From positions 55,729 to 119,728 of the forward strand of contig NZ_LGDG01000015.1 in the NCBI RefSeq assembly GCF_001279775.1: a stretch of 64,000 bases of DNA, given 5' to 3'. Source of the DNA: Streptomyces sp. MMG1533 (GTDB taxonomy: Bacteria > Actinomycetota > Actinomycetes > Streptomycetales > Streptomycetaceae). Below the pieces are notes generated by a model. It ran no database searches, was not told the origin of the DNA, and saw only the letters and a program-made list of their open reading frames with translations. This document shows, piece after piece, positions 36,003 through 45,446 of the stretch (positions are counted from its first letter, which is position 1; each line of letters starts with the position of its first letter). The position numbers and the translations under genes were made by a program.

Positions 36003-36554
36003 TCACGGGGCCGCCGTGGACGACGTGCCGCGCGGCGGAGGGATCACCACGACCGGACTCGGCCCAGGGGTGGACAACCGCTCCAACTGCCAGGCCCGGC
36101 GGACGTCGTCGATGACGACACGAGCGCTGTAGGGCGACACGGCCAGCTCCTGACGGGCCTCGGCGAGCAGTTCGAGGTGTCCGTCGGGGGTCCGTGTCGC
36201 CGCCGCCAGGCGACCGTTGTCGTCGAGTCTGCCGAAGACGTCCAGCAGGGTGAGGCAGAGATACACGTAGGCGGTGGCCTCGTCGACGAGCCGACGTGAC
36301 TCGTCCGAGATACCGGTGGCCTCGTACGTGACGAAGAGGACCAGCGCGTCGCGTAGTTGGTCCGCCGCTTGCGGATGGTCGCGGGCGACTCCCAGATGCG
36401 CGGCCGGGCTCGGCCGTCCCTCAGCGAGACAGGCACGAACGGCTCGTTGGTAGAACTCCTTCTCGGGCTCACTCGCCCACGCGTACCCCCCGTCGGCCCT
36501 GCGCGGCCCTACTCGCGCACGTCCCGCCGCGCGAGACCGAGGAAGGCGGACCAC
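36003..36554 (-). CDS. hypothetical protein downstream of the DUF397 gene
   Basis: The downstream half is clearly coding by third-position bias: EPEKEFYQRAVRACLAEGRP, ADQLRDALVLFVTYEATGIS, RRLVDEATAYVYLCLTLLDV and ARVVIDDVRRAWQLERLSTP. It is a mainly helical, soluble protein without a known motif. No good start codon with a ribosome-binding site precedes the clearly coding part. The first in-frame GTG is 36554, inside the DUF397 gene, giving 183 residues. It ends 1 nt from the convergent cimA stop. It may be a cargo or effector of the adjacent XRE-DUF397 pair, or it may have lost its true 5' end. Confidence 0.5.
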   Translation of the reverse strand: MVRLPRSRAAGRARVGPRRADGGYAWASEPEKEFYQRAVRACLAEGRPSPAAHLGVARDHPQAADQLRDALVLFVTYEATGISDESRRLVDEATAYVYLCLTLLDVFGRLDDNGRLAAATRTPDGHLELLAEARQELAVSPYSARVVIDDVRRAWQLERLSTPGPSPVVVIPPPRGTSSTAAP

Positions 36555-36697
36555 GCGGCGGGGGCCATGGTGACGACGGGGCCGGTGTGCTTGGAGTCGC
36601 GGACGTGGATGGCGGAAGGCTGGGTGGCGACCTCGATGCAGTTGCCGCCTTCGCTGCCGCTGTAGCTGGACTTGATCCACTGAAGTGCGGTGCTCAT
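36509..36697 (-). CDS. DUF397 domain protein
   Basis: The 62-residue product shows the family pattern: ALQWIKSSYSGSEGGNCIEV (WxKSSYS.....NCVEVA), HVRDSKHTGPVVTMAPAAWS and AFLGLARRDVRE. ATG 36697 overlaps the stop of the upstream XRE gene (ATGA), so the pair is translationally coupled. DUF397 proteins are the small partners (BldB/AbaA-orfD type neighbours) of DUF5753 XRE regulators in Streptomyces and often affect development or antibiotic production; a direct role here is inferred. Confidence 0.9.
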   Translation of the reverse strand: MSTALQWIKSSYSGSEGGNCIEVATQPSAIHVRDSKHTGPVVTMAPAAWSAFLGLARRDVRE

Positions 36698-37515
36698 CGG
36701 TCTCCTAGCAATCCCTGCAAGAGGCGCACGCTCTCGTCGGGTGAGAGGGCCTGTGACCGCAGCATTCCATACTTGTGGTGATAGTCGCTGACCTCGTCGG
36801 GATCGTCGACGAGGAAGCTGGCGCGCTGTACTTCGAGGTACACGAGGCGTTCGTAGTCCGGCGTTTCCAGCAACACCATGGGACCGTCGAGGCACGCATG
36901 CGGTGTCCGGTTCATCGGCATGATCTGGAAGCTCATGTGGATGGGCTTGGTGTAGTCCAGGATCTGCCTGATCTGGTTCCGCATCACATCCGGTGCGCCG
37001 ACCTCTCGTCGCAGGATGCTCTCCTCGACGACGAAGTGGCCCACGGGTGGTCGGGCCCGCTGCCAGACCAACTGCCGTTCCATGCGGGATTCCACCCACT
37101 GGTCGACGGTCTCACTGCCCAGCGCGGGATACCTATAGTCGACGACGGCGCGACAGTACTCCCGCGTCTGAAGCAACCCCGGAACCACCTGAGTCTCGTA
37201 CGACAGGAAGCTCACCGCCTCCTGCTCGTGATCCACCAGCGACTGCGCGAACTGCACCACCTTCTCCCGCACCGGCATCTGCTCCACGAGCACGGCCAAC
37301 ACCCCACCGGTGCCCAGCAGTTCGTCGAACTGATCCGCGCGGTCCGGCTGGAGTGCCAGCCGTCCCTGCTCGATCGACCCCACCGTGTCCACGCTGATGT
37401 TCGCCAGCTCCGCGAGTCTCTCCTGGGTGAGGCGGGCCTTCCTCCGGCAGTGCGCCAGCAGCGCCCCGACCGCACGCCATGAACTGACCTTCCTGGGCTT
37501 CTTGGCCGTGTGCAT
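36694..37515 (-). CDS. XRE-family transcriptional regulator with DUF5753
   Basis: ATG 37515 (MHTAKKPRKVSSWRAVGALL) follows AAAGGGA; the frame extends 18 codons further upstream without a better site. The 273-residue protein has an N-terminal Cro/CI helix-turn-helix (RKARLTQERLAELANISVDT, VGSIEQGRLAL) and a C-terminal DUF5753 region (SYETQVVPGLLQTREYCRAV, FVVEESILRREVGAPDVMRN, HACLDGPMVLLETPDYERLV). It forms an operon with the DUF397 gene and is divergent from a serine-kinase-like ATPase gene, the usual three-part module in Streptomyces. Confidence 0.92.
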   Translation of the reverse strand: MHTAKKPRKVSSWRAVGALLAHCRRKARLTQERLAELANISVDTVGSIEQGRLALQPDRADQFDELLGTGGVLAVLVEQMPVREKVVQFAQSLVDHEQEAVSFLSYETQVVPGLLQTREYCRAVVDYRYPALGSETVDQWVESRMERQLVWQRARPPVGHFVVEESILRREVGAPDVMRNQIRQILDYTKPIHMSFQIMPMNRTPHACLDGPMVLLETPDYERLVYLEVQRASFLVDDPDEVSDYHHKYGMLRSQALSPDESVRLLQGLLGDR

Positions 37516-37627
37516 GGCTGTCCCTTTCCCCCGTCGCCACACGAACTCCTCGTAGCGATGCCGTAGCAATCAGAACTACGACCTCACCCACTGCCCCATA
37601 GTAGTGACTCCCTGTGACAGTCGCCCC

Positions 37628-38080
37628 ATGAACGCCCCACCTCAACTCCTCCTCGCCCGCACCGCCCTCTACCCCCGAGACCGCAGATCGGTGGGCGTGG
37701 CCCGGGACTTCACCCGCCTCACCCTCGCCGACTGGGGTGTGACCCGGCGGAGCGAGGACGTGCTGCTCTGTGTGAGCGAACTCGCCACCAACGCGCTCCT
37801 GCACGGCGTACCGCCGAACCGCCGCTTTCGTCTCGGCCTGTTCCTCACCACCGACGAAGTCCTCCGTGTGGAGGTCCACGACAGCGGCCCGGGTGAGGTC
37901 CGCGCCCCGGACGCCGACCCGGAATCGGAACACGGCCGAGGTCTGCTCCTCGTGGCCGCGTTGGCGGACAAGTGGGGTGTGGGGGAACGGGATCAGGGCA
38001 AAGTCGTCTGGTGCGAGTTCAGGGTTGCCGGGTGCCTTGACGGCTCTCTGGGCCACCAGTTCACTCACGGCGTGAAGTAA
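37628..38080 (+). CDS. ATP-binding regulatory protein (anti-sigma-factor kinase-like, HATPase_c_2)
   Basis: ATG 37628 gives 150 residues. The GHKL ATPase boxes are visible: N-box VSELATNALLHGVPP, G1-box VEVHDSGPGEVRAPDAD and G2-box HGRGLLLVAALADKWGV. It resembles RsbW/SpoIIAB-type kinases but lacks a sigma partner nearby. It is divergent from the XRE-DUF397 pair and likely belongs to that module. No Shine-Dalgarno precedes the start, so it may be leaderless. Confidence 0.9.
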   Translation: MNAPPQLLLARTALYPRDRRSVGVARDFTRLTLADWGVTRRSEDVLLCVSELATNALLHGVPPNRRFRLGLFLTTDEVLRVEVHDSGPGEVRAPDADPESEHGRGLLLVAALADKWGVGERDQGKVVWCEFRVAGCLDGSLGHQFTHGVK

Positions 38081-38116
38081 GTCATGAGTGGACCACGAGA
38101 GCCAAGGGGAAGCTCC

Positions 38117-41100
38117 ATGCGAAGAACCGCCCTGCTCGCCTCCGCCACCCTGCTGACCGGACTGCTGCCGCTCGCATCGGCGCAAGCGTCCGCCGCCGAC
38201 GACCCCGCCCCCGTCCCCATCGACCGCTTCGAAGGCGAAGTCCCCTTCGCGAGTCCGCCCGCCGAAGGCATCTTCACCTGGGGAAGCGACACCGACGACC
38301 CGCCCGCCCTCCGGCTGACCGCACGTGCCGACGCCCCCGAGGGCGACAAGGTGCTCGCCGGCACCTACGACATCAGCGGCTACGGCGGCTTCACCCACGA
38401 CTTCGCCTTCGCCGAGCCCGCCCACGACTGGTCCGCCCACAAGGGCGTCCGCTTCTGGTGGGAGGGCGACGACAGCGGCAAGAAGATCGCCTTCGAACTC
38501 AAGGACGGCGGCGCCAACGGCGAGGCCTCCGAACTCTGGACGACGTCCTTCACGGACGACTTCAGCGGCTGGAAACAGATCGAGATCCCCTTCGCCGACT
38601 TCGCGTACCGCACGGACTACCAGCCCGTCGGCGGCATCGACCAGATCCTCGGCCTGACCGAGACCTGGGGGTACGCCGTCACCCTCCCCGTTGGCGTCAA
38701 GGGCGACTTCGCCATGGACGGCGTCGAGCTGTACGGCAAGGCCGACCAGTCCCTGCGCGCGAGCGTGACGACCGATGCCGCCGTTCATCCGGTGAAGGAG
38801 GGGGGCACGGCCGACGTCCGGCTCACCGTCGGCACCACCGGTTCCGCTCCGATCGACGAGCCCGTCACCGTCGCCTACGAGACGACCACGACCGGCACCG
38901 CCTCGGGCAGCGACTTCGCACCCCTGAAGGGCGAGTTCACCTTCCCCGCGGGCACCGCCTCCGGCACCTCCCGCACCCTCCAGGTCCGCACCCTCAAGGA
39001 CAGGTCGGCCGAGTCCGCCGAGACGATCCCGCTCAAACTGACTGTCACCGGCGCCAAGCCCCCGGCCGAGACCCCGCAGATCGTGGTCGACGCCCACGGA
39101 CTGCCGTACCTGAACGCCAAGTTGCCGGTGAAGAAGCGCGTCGCGGACCTCCTCTCCCGCATGTCCCCGCAGGAGAAGGCCGGCCAGATGACCCAGGCGG
39201 AGCGCGGAGCGATCACCGCCCCAGGTGACATCGCCGCGTACCACCTCGGCTCGCTCCTCTCCGGCGGCGGCTCGACACCGACGCCCAACACCGCCGAGGC
39301 GTGGGCGAAGATGATCGACGCGTTCCAGCTCCGCGCACAGGCGACCCGCTTCCAGATCCCGCTGATCTACGGTGTCGACGCGGTACACGGCCACAACAAC
39401 CTGGTCGGTGCGACGATCATGCCGCACAACATCGGCGTCGGGGCCACCCGGAATCCCCGACTCGCCCAGCAGACCGGCTCCGTCACAGCCGCCGAGGTCC
39501 GCGCCACCGGCATCCCCTGGGACTTCGCCCCCTGCCTGTGCGTCACCCGCGACGAGCGCTGGGGCCGTTCCTACGAGGCGTTCGGCGAGGACCCGGCGCT
39601 GGTCGAGCAGATGGAGACCGTCATCCAGGGCCTCCAGGGAGCCCGTGACGGCACGGACCTCAAGGACGACGACAAGGTCCTCGCCACCGCCAAGCACTTC
39701 GTCGGCGACGGCGGCACCGAGTACGGCTCGTCCACGACCGGCACGTACACCATCGACCAGGGCATCACCAAGGTCACCCGGCAGCAGCTGGAAGCAGTCC
39801 ACCTGGCGCCGTACGAGACGGCCGTCGACCGAGGAGTCGGCACGGTCATGCCGTCCTACTCCTCGCTCGACATCGCGGGCGACGGCCAGGGTCCGGTGAA
39901 GATGCACGCCAGAGCCGACATGCTGAACGGCGTCCTGAAGGGCCGTATGGGCTTCGACGGCTTCGTCATCAGCGACTGGGCGGCCATCGACCAACTCCCG
40001 GGCGACTACGCCTCCGACGTCCGGACGTCGATCAACGCCGGCCTCGACATGATCATGGTCCCGTACGCGTACCAGGACTTCCACGCCACGCTCCTCGACG
40101 AGGTCGAGGCGGGCCGCATCGGCGAGCGGCGGATCGACGACGCCGTGTCGCGCATCCTCACGCAGAAGTTCGAGCTCGGGCTCTTCGAGAAGCCGTACGC
40201 CGACACGAGCGGCGCGTCCGGGATCGGCTCCGCCGGGCACCGGGCCGTCGCCCGCAAGGCGGTCGCCGAGTCGCAGGTGCTGCTGAAGAACTCCGGGGGC
40301 GTACTGCCGCTGAGGAAGAGCCAGAAGGTGTACGTCGCCGGCTCCAACGCCGACGACATCGGCAACCAGACCGGCGGCTGGACCGTCACCTGGCAGGGCG
40401 CCTCCGGTGACATCACCCCCGGCACGACCATCCTGGAAGGGATGCGGAAGGCGGGCGGTGACGTCACCTACTCCAAGGACGCCTCGGCACCGACGGGCGG
40501 CCACGACGTCGGTGTGGTCGTCGTCGGCGAGACGCCGTACGCCGAGGGCATGGGCGACGTCGGCAACGGCCATGATCTCCGGCTGTCCGCCGCCGACCGG
40601 GCGGCCGTCGACAAGGTGTGCGCCGCGATGAGGTGCGCGGTGCTGATCGTCTCCGGGCGCCCCCAGATCATCGGCGACCGGCTCGGTGACATCGACGCAC
40701 TGGTCGCCTCCTGGCTGCCGGGCACGGAGGGCGACGGCGTGGCCGACGTCCTGTACGGCAGGCGGCCCTTCACCGGACAGCTGCCGGTGACCTGGCCGAA
40801 GTCTCAGGCGCAGCTGCCGATCAACGTCGGCGACACGGCGTACGACCCGCAGTACCCGTACGGCTGGGGCCTGACGACGCTGAGCAGGGTGCCGGAGGGC
40901 GGCGCGAGCGCCCTGAAGGCACTCGGCATCGCGGCCAGGGCCGCCGAGGGGTCCGGTGCCGACGAGGCGGGCCGCGTGCTCGTCGGCAAGGCGCGGCTGA
41001 TCGTCCAGCAGAAGGCGGGCCAGGGCATCACGGCGGCGGTCGCGAAGCCCTTCGCCGACGCGGACCATCTGTTGCTGACCGGGCGGTACGCAGAGGCGGT

Positions 41101-41137
41101 GGAGAAGCTGACGGCGGCGTATCGGGCGGCGGCCTGA
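38117..41137 (+). CDS. secreted glycoside hydrolase family 3 beta-glucosidase, multidomain
   Basis: ATG 38117 (MRRTALLASATLLTGLLPLA) follows GGGGAAG; signal peptide cut near AQASAADD. Of ~1006 residues, the N-terminal ~180 form a carbohydrate-binding domain (FDGYGGFTHDF-like; VRFWWEGDDSGKKIAFELKD). A Calx-beta-like module follows (EEPVTVAYETTTTGTASGSD region), then GH3 domains: YGVDAVHGHNNLVGATIMPH, TAKHFVGDGGTEYGSSTTGT and nucleophile Asp in GFVISDWAAIDQ (~620). The second domain includes VVVVGETPYAEGMGDVG. It should release glucose from beta-glucans outside the cell. A ~70-residue tail follows. Monocistronic. Confidence 0.93.
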   Translation: MRRTALLASATLLTGLLPLASAQASAADDPAPVPIDRFEGEVPFASPPAEGIFTWGSDTDDPPALRLTARADAPEGDKVLAGTYDISGYGGFTHDFAFAEPAHDWSAHKGVRFWWEGDDSGKKIAFELKDGGANGEASELWTTSFTDDFSGWKQIEIPFADFAYRTDYQPVGGIDQILGLTETWGYAVTLPVGVKGDFAMDGVELYGKADQSLRASVTTDAAVHPVKEGGTADVRLTVGTTGSAPIDEPVTVAYETTTTGTASGSDFAPLKGEFTFPAGTASGTSRTLQVRTLKDRSAESAETIPLKLTVTGAKPPAETPQIVVDAHGLPYLNAKLPVKKRVADLLSRMSPQEKAGQMTQAERGAITAPGDIAAYHLGSLLSGGGSTPTPNTAEAWAKMIDAFQLRAQATRFQIPLIYGVDAVHGHNNLVGATIMPHNIGVGATRNPRLAQQTGSVTAAEVRATGIPWDFAPCLCVTRDERWGRSYEAFGEDPALVEQMETVIQGLQGARDGTDLKDDDKVLATAKHFVGDGGTEYGSSTTGTYTIDQGITKVTRQQLEAVHLAPYETAVDRGVGTVMPSYSSLDIAGDGQGPVKMHARADMLNGVLKGRMGFDGFVISDWAAIDQLPGDYASDVRTSINAGLDMIMVPYAYQDFHATLLDEVEAGRIGERRIDDAVSRILTQKFELGLFEKPYADTSGASGIGSAGHRAVARKAVAESQVLLKNSGGVLPLRKSQKVYVAGSNADDIGNQTGGWTVTWQGASGDITPGTTILEGMRKAGGDVTYSKDASAPTGGHDVGVVVVGETPYAEGMGDVGNGHDLRLSAADRAAVDKVCAAMRCAVLIVSGRPQIIGDRLGDIDALVASWLPGTEGDGVADVLYGRRPFTGQLPVTWPKSQAQLPINVGDTAYDPQYPYGWGLTTLSRVPEGGASALKALGIAARAAEGSGADEAGRVLVGKARLIVQQKAGQGITAAVAKPFADADHLLLTGRYAEAVEKLTAAYRAAA

Positions 41138-41199
41138 GCGGCCGCGTTCCCGATCGTCTGAATGACCCTTTTTTGTTGGCTTTCGGGTAGCTTCGAAGT

Positions 41200-42573
41200 A
41201 TGAAGGTCGCACTAACGACCCGAAGCTTCGCCGGACTGCTGACCGCACTGGCGCTCGCCGTCCTGACGGCTCTGACCGTCCTGACGGCGGGCGTCCCGAG
41301 CGCCTCCGCGGCCACCGGCGTCTCGACGATCGCCGAGGCCCTGCGCGAGGACCCGGTCTACGTCGACCCGGCCGCCTCCGACCTGCTGTCGTCCGCCGAC
41401 GCCGACGCGCTGGCCGAGCAGATCAAGGACGCGGACAAGGCCCTGTTCGTGGCGGTGCTGCCGGCCGATCAGCCGACGGACAAGCTCTTCACCGACCTGC
41501 GCACGGCGACCGGGATCACGGGCCTGTACGCGATCCGCCTCGGCGACCGCTTCGACGCCCGGGCCGACTCCTCGGTCCTGTCGCCCGCCGCCGTGCAGAA
41601 CCTCGTCAGCAGCGTCGAGGCCGAGAAGGACGCCAAGACCCAGCTGGACGACTTCACGGACCGGGCCCTGGCCAACATGGGCGGCTCGGCCCCCTCCTCC
41701 TGGGGCTCCTCCGACAGCGGCGGCGGTGTGTCCACCGCCGGGCTGATCACCGCCGGCGCGGTCCTGGTGGCCGGTGGCGGTGGGGCGTACGCGCTCGTGC
41801 GGCGCAACCGGCGCCGGCACGAGCAGGAGCAGCGGGCCGCGCTGGAGAAGCTGCGGGTCGTGGTCGACGAGGACATCACCGCCTTCGGCGAGGAACTGGA
41901 CCGTCTCGACTTCCACCCCGGGGAGCCGGGCGCGGACGACGCCATGCGCGAGGACTACGAGCACGCGCTGGACGCCTACGAGAAGGCGAAGACGTACATG
42001 GCTCAGGCGGGGAAGCCCGAGGACGTCCGGGCCGTCACCCAGTCCATCGAGGACGGCCGCTTCTCGCTCGCCGTACTTGCCGCCCGCCGCGCGGGCAGTC
42101 CGCTTCCCGAACGCCGTGCACCCTGCTTCTTCGACCCGCGCCACGGCCCGTCGGTCGCCGACGAGACCTGGACGCCGGTGGACGGCGCCCCGCGCGAGGT
42201 CCCGGTCTGCGCGGCGGACCGCACCCGCCTGGCCGACGGCCGCGACCCGGTGATCCGCGAGGTCGACACCGAACGGGGCCGCCGCCCGTACTGGGACGCG
42301 GGCCCCGCCTACGGTCCCTGGGCCGGCGGCTACTTCGGCGGCGGCATCCTGCCCGGCCTCCTCATCGGCACGATGCTCGGCAGCATGATGGCGGGCCCGG
42401 CCTACGCGTCCGACTACGGCTCCGGTTACGGCGACTTCGGCGGCGGCTACGAGGGCGGCGACACCTCCGGCGCGGACTTCAACAGCGACGACTTCAGCGG
42501 CGGCTTCGGCGGTGGGGACTACGGCGGAGGCGACTTCGGCGGGGGCGGCGGGGACTTCGGCGGCGGGTTCTGA
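41200..42573 (+). CDS. TPM-domain membrane protein with Gly-rich tail
   Basis: The 457-residue protein has a signal/anchor (TALALAVLTALTVLTAGVPS) and an extracytoplasmic TPM-like domain (VDPAASDLLSSADADALAEQ ... DKALFVAVLPADQPTDKLFT). A transmembrane helix follows (AGLITAGAVLVAGGGGAYAL), then a charged cytoplasmic region with a helical segment (EQEQRAALEKLRVVVDEDIT). A Cys pair (APCFFDP, VPVCAADRT) precedes a C-terminal Gly/Tyr/Asp-rich tail (GGGDYGGGDFGG). TAGCTT lies 7 nt before ATG 41200 with no ribosome-binding site, suggesting a leaderless mRNA. Function unknown; TPM proteins have been linked to photosystem repair and membrane stress. Confidence 0.8.
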   Translation: MKVALTTRSFAGLLTALALAVLTALTVLTAGVPSASAATGVSTIAEALREDPVYVDPAASDLLSSADADALAEQIKDADKALFVAVLPADQPTDKLFTDLRTATGITGLYAIRLGDRFDARADSSVLSPAAVQNLVSSVEAEKDAKTQLDDFTDRALANMGGSAPSSWGSSDSGGGVSTAGLITAGAVLVAGGGGAYALVRRNRRRHEQEQRAALEKLRVVVDEDITAFGEELDRLDFHPGEPGADDAMREDYEHALDAYEKAKTYMAQAGKPEDVRAVTQSIEDGRFSLAVLAARRAGSPLPERRAPCFFDPRHGPSVADETWTPVDGAPREVPVCAADRTRLADGRDPVIREVDTERGRRPYWDAGPAYGPWAGGYFGGGILPGLLIGTMLGSMMAGPAYASDYGSGYGDFGGGYEGGDTSGADFNSDDFSGGFGGGDYGGGDFGGGGGDFGGGF

Positions 42574-42595
42574 CGTACGCCCCGCGCTTGTGGTC

Positions 42596-42660
42596 ACGGG
42601 CACGGGCACGGGCACGGCGCGGGACAGCGGGCACGGGCACGGGCCCGGCGCGGGACAGCG
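42596..42660. repeat. GGGCAC tandem repeat block
   Basis: Six-base GGGCAC/GGCACG units and two copies of GGCGCGGGACAGCG lie between the TPM gene and the convergent trypsin gene. The 3' part forms the terminator stem listed next. Confidence 0.8.
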
Positions 42661-42670
42661 CCGGGCCCGT
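42639..42670. terminator. bidirectional terminator between the TPM and trypsin genes
   Basis: ACGGGCCCGGCGC (42639-42651), a GGGACA loop and GCGCCGGGCCCGT (42658-42670) form a perfect 13-bp stem between two convergent genes. Confidence 0.85.
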
Positions 42671-42696
42671 GAAGGTCTTACGGGGTCAGATGCGCG

Positions 42697-43980
<1,284 letters not shown>

Positions 43981-43984
<4 letters not shown>

Positions 43985-45171
43985 GCGGACCATGATGCGG
44001 AGGTACGACCCTCCTGCGCACCCCGTTTCGTCCGGGACCCCACTCGGGCACCGCCCGCCATGACCAGGGCCAGGGCGACGAGGGCGGCGCTGACCCACAG
44101 GGGCGACCGGTAGCCGAACCCGGCATCGATCGCCGTACCGCCGAGCCAAGGGCCGCACGCGGCACCCACGTTGAAGGCCGCCGTCGCGAAGCCGCCGGCC
44201 AGGGTGGGGGCGCCGGGCGCCGCGTAGAGCACCTGGGAGATCAGTGTGGATCCGACGCCGAAGGACAGCGCGCCCTGCACGAGGACGAGCCCGAGCGCGA
44301 CGGCCGGCTCGCCGGCCCAGAACGCGAATCCGATCCACCCGGCGCACAGCGCGAGACCACCGGCCCCCACCGGCAACCCGGGCCGCCGGTCGGCGAACCG
44401 CCCCCCGAGCCGGACCCCGACGAACGCGCCGAGCCCGAACAGGGCGAGCACGACCGGCACCCAACCGCCGCCCAGCCCGGTGACGTCGGTGGTGAGGGGG
44501 GCGAGATAGGTGAAGGTGCAGAAGGTGGCCCCGTTCACCAGCGCGCCGAGCAGCAGGACAACCAGCAGACGGGGGCTGCGCAGGGCCCGCACCTCGCACC
44601 GCAGCGCAGGGCGGGCGGAGTTGTCGGCCCCGGCCGGTACCGAGCGAGCCACGGCCGGCACGGCTGTCAGGGACACCACGGCCACCGCCCAGAACGCCGA
44701 ACGCCAGCCCCAGAGTTGACCGAGCAGCGCCCCCGCGGGCACCCCGACCACGCAGGCGAGCGTGACCCCGCCCAACAGCATGGAAGCGGCCCGCCCCTTG
44801 GCGTCCGGCGCGACCATCCCGACGGCGGTCACCAGGGCCACCGCCAGAAACCCGGCGTTGGCCAGCGCGCCCACGACCCGCGTGGCGAGCAGCACCCCGA
44901 AACTGTCGGTCACCGCACCGACGACATGCACGCCGAGAAAGACGACGAGAAACCCGAGCAGCGCACCCCGCCGTGACCAGCGCCGGGCGAGCCCGGGCAG
45001 CAGGGGCGCCCCGACCACCATCCCCACGGCAAAGGCAGAGGTCAGCGCCCCCGCGGCAGGAACGGACACGCCCAGATCCCGGGCGATGTCCGGCACCAGC
45101 CCGGACAGCATGAACTCGGACGTCCCCTGGGCGAACACGGCAACGCCCAGCAGAAAAAGAGCAAACGGCAT
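43981..45171 (-). CDS. MFS exporter, chloramphenicol-resistance type (CmlR-like)
   Basis: ATG 45171 (MPFALFLLGVAVFAQGTSEF) follows GGAG; an earlier in-frame GTG (45210) would add MYDFFDFGVRSSF. The 396-residue protein has 12 membrane helices and the GTSEFMLSGLVPDIARDLGV signature shared by the Streptomyces chloramphenicol exporters Cml/Cmx. Motif A (PLLPGLARRWSRRGALLGFL) is present. It probably exports phenicols or related amphiphiles. The 5' in-frame extension rich in Phe might act as a regulatory leader. It borders the biosynthetic cluster but is probably not part of it. Confidence 0.88.
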
Positions 45172-45340
45172 GAAGGAACTCCGCACCCCGAAGTCGAAGA
45201 AGTCGTACACGACACGACGACCCGGCGGTCCGGTGGCGGCGTCAGCCCGACATCAGCCCGACATCACGAACAGCCACCGGAGAGCCGGTGGCCGGAGTCT
45301 GGAGGCTTCGGGGCTGGACACGGAGGCAGGCTACGCGGCG

Positions 45341-45427
45341 TCAGCCGACGACGCGACCGATAAATGAGGTCCAGGCGGCGGGGGAGAGGGTGAGGGCGCC
45401 GACGCAGCGATCGCCGTCCTCGGACGA
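45341..45427 (-). pseudogene. DUF397 gene fragment (3' end only)
   Basis: The minus strand encodes SSEDGDRCVGALTLSPAAWT then SFIGRVVG and a stop. This matches the C-terminal third of DUF397 proteins (pattern G-x-L-x-F/L-S/T-P-A-x-W-x-x-F), but the WxKSSYS half is absent. It lies in the 45172-45435 gap between the CmlR-like gene and the HTTM gene, at the left edge of the biosynthetic cluster. It looks like the remnant of a gene cut by insertion or deletion. Confidence 0.6.
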
Positions 45428-45446
45428 GATCGTCCTCAGACGAGAT
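45415..45446. repeat. 16-bp tandem duplication
   Basis: CGTCCTCGGACGAGAT (45415-45430) is followed directly by CGTCCTCAGACGAGAT (45431-45446), 15 of 16 identical. It spans the end of the DUF397 fragment and the last codons of the HTTM gene. Confidence 0.9.

Noticed and set aside
37133..41248. 1371-codon minus-strand ORF across the GH3 gene
   Set aside because: Antisense shadow: no motifs, Gly/Val/Asp-rich, and the opposite strand encodes a complete GH3 enzyme.
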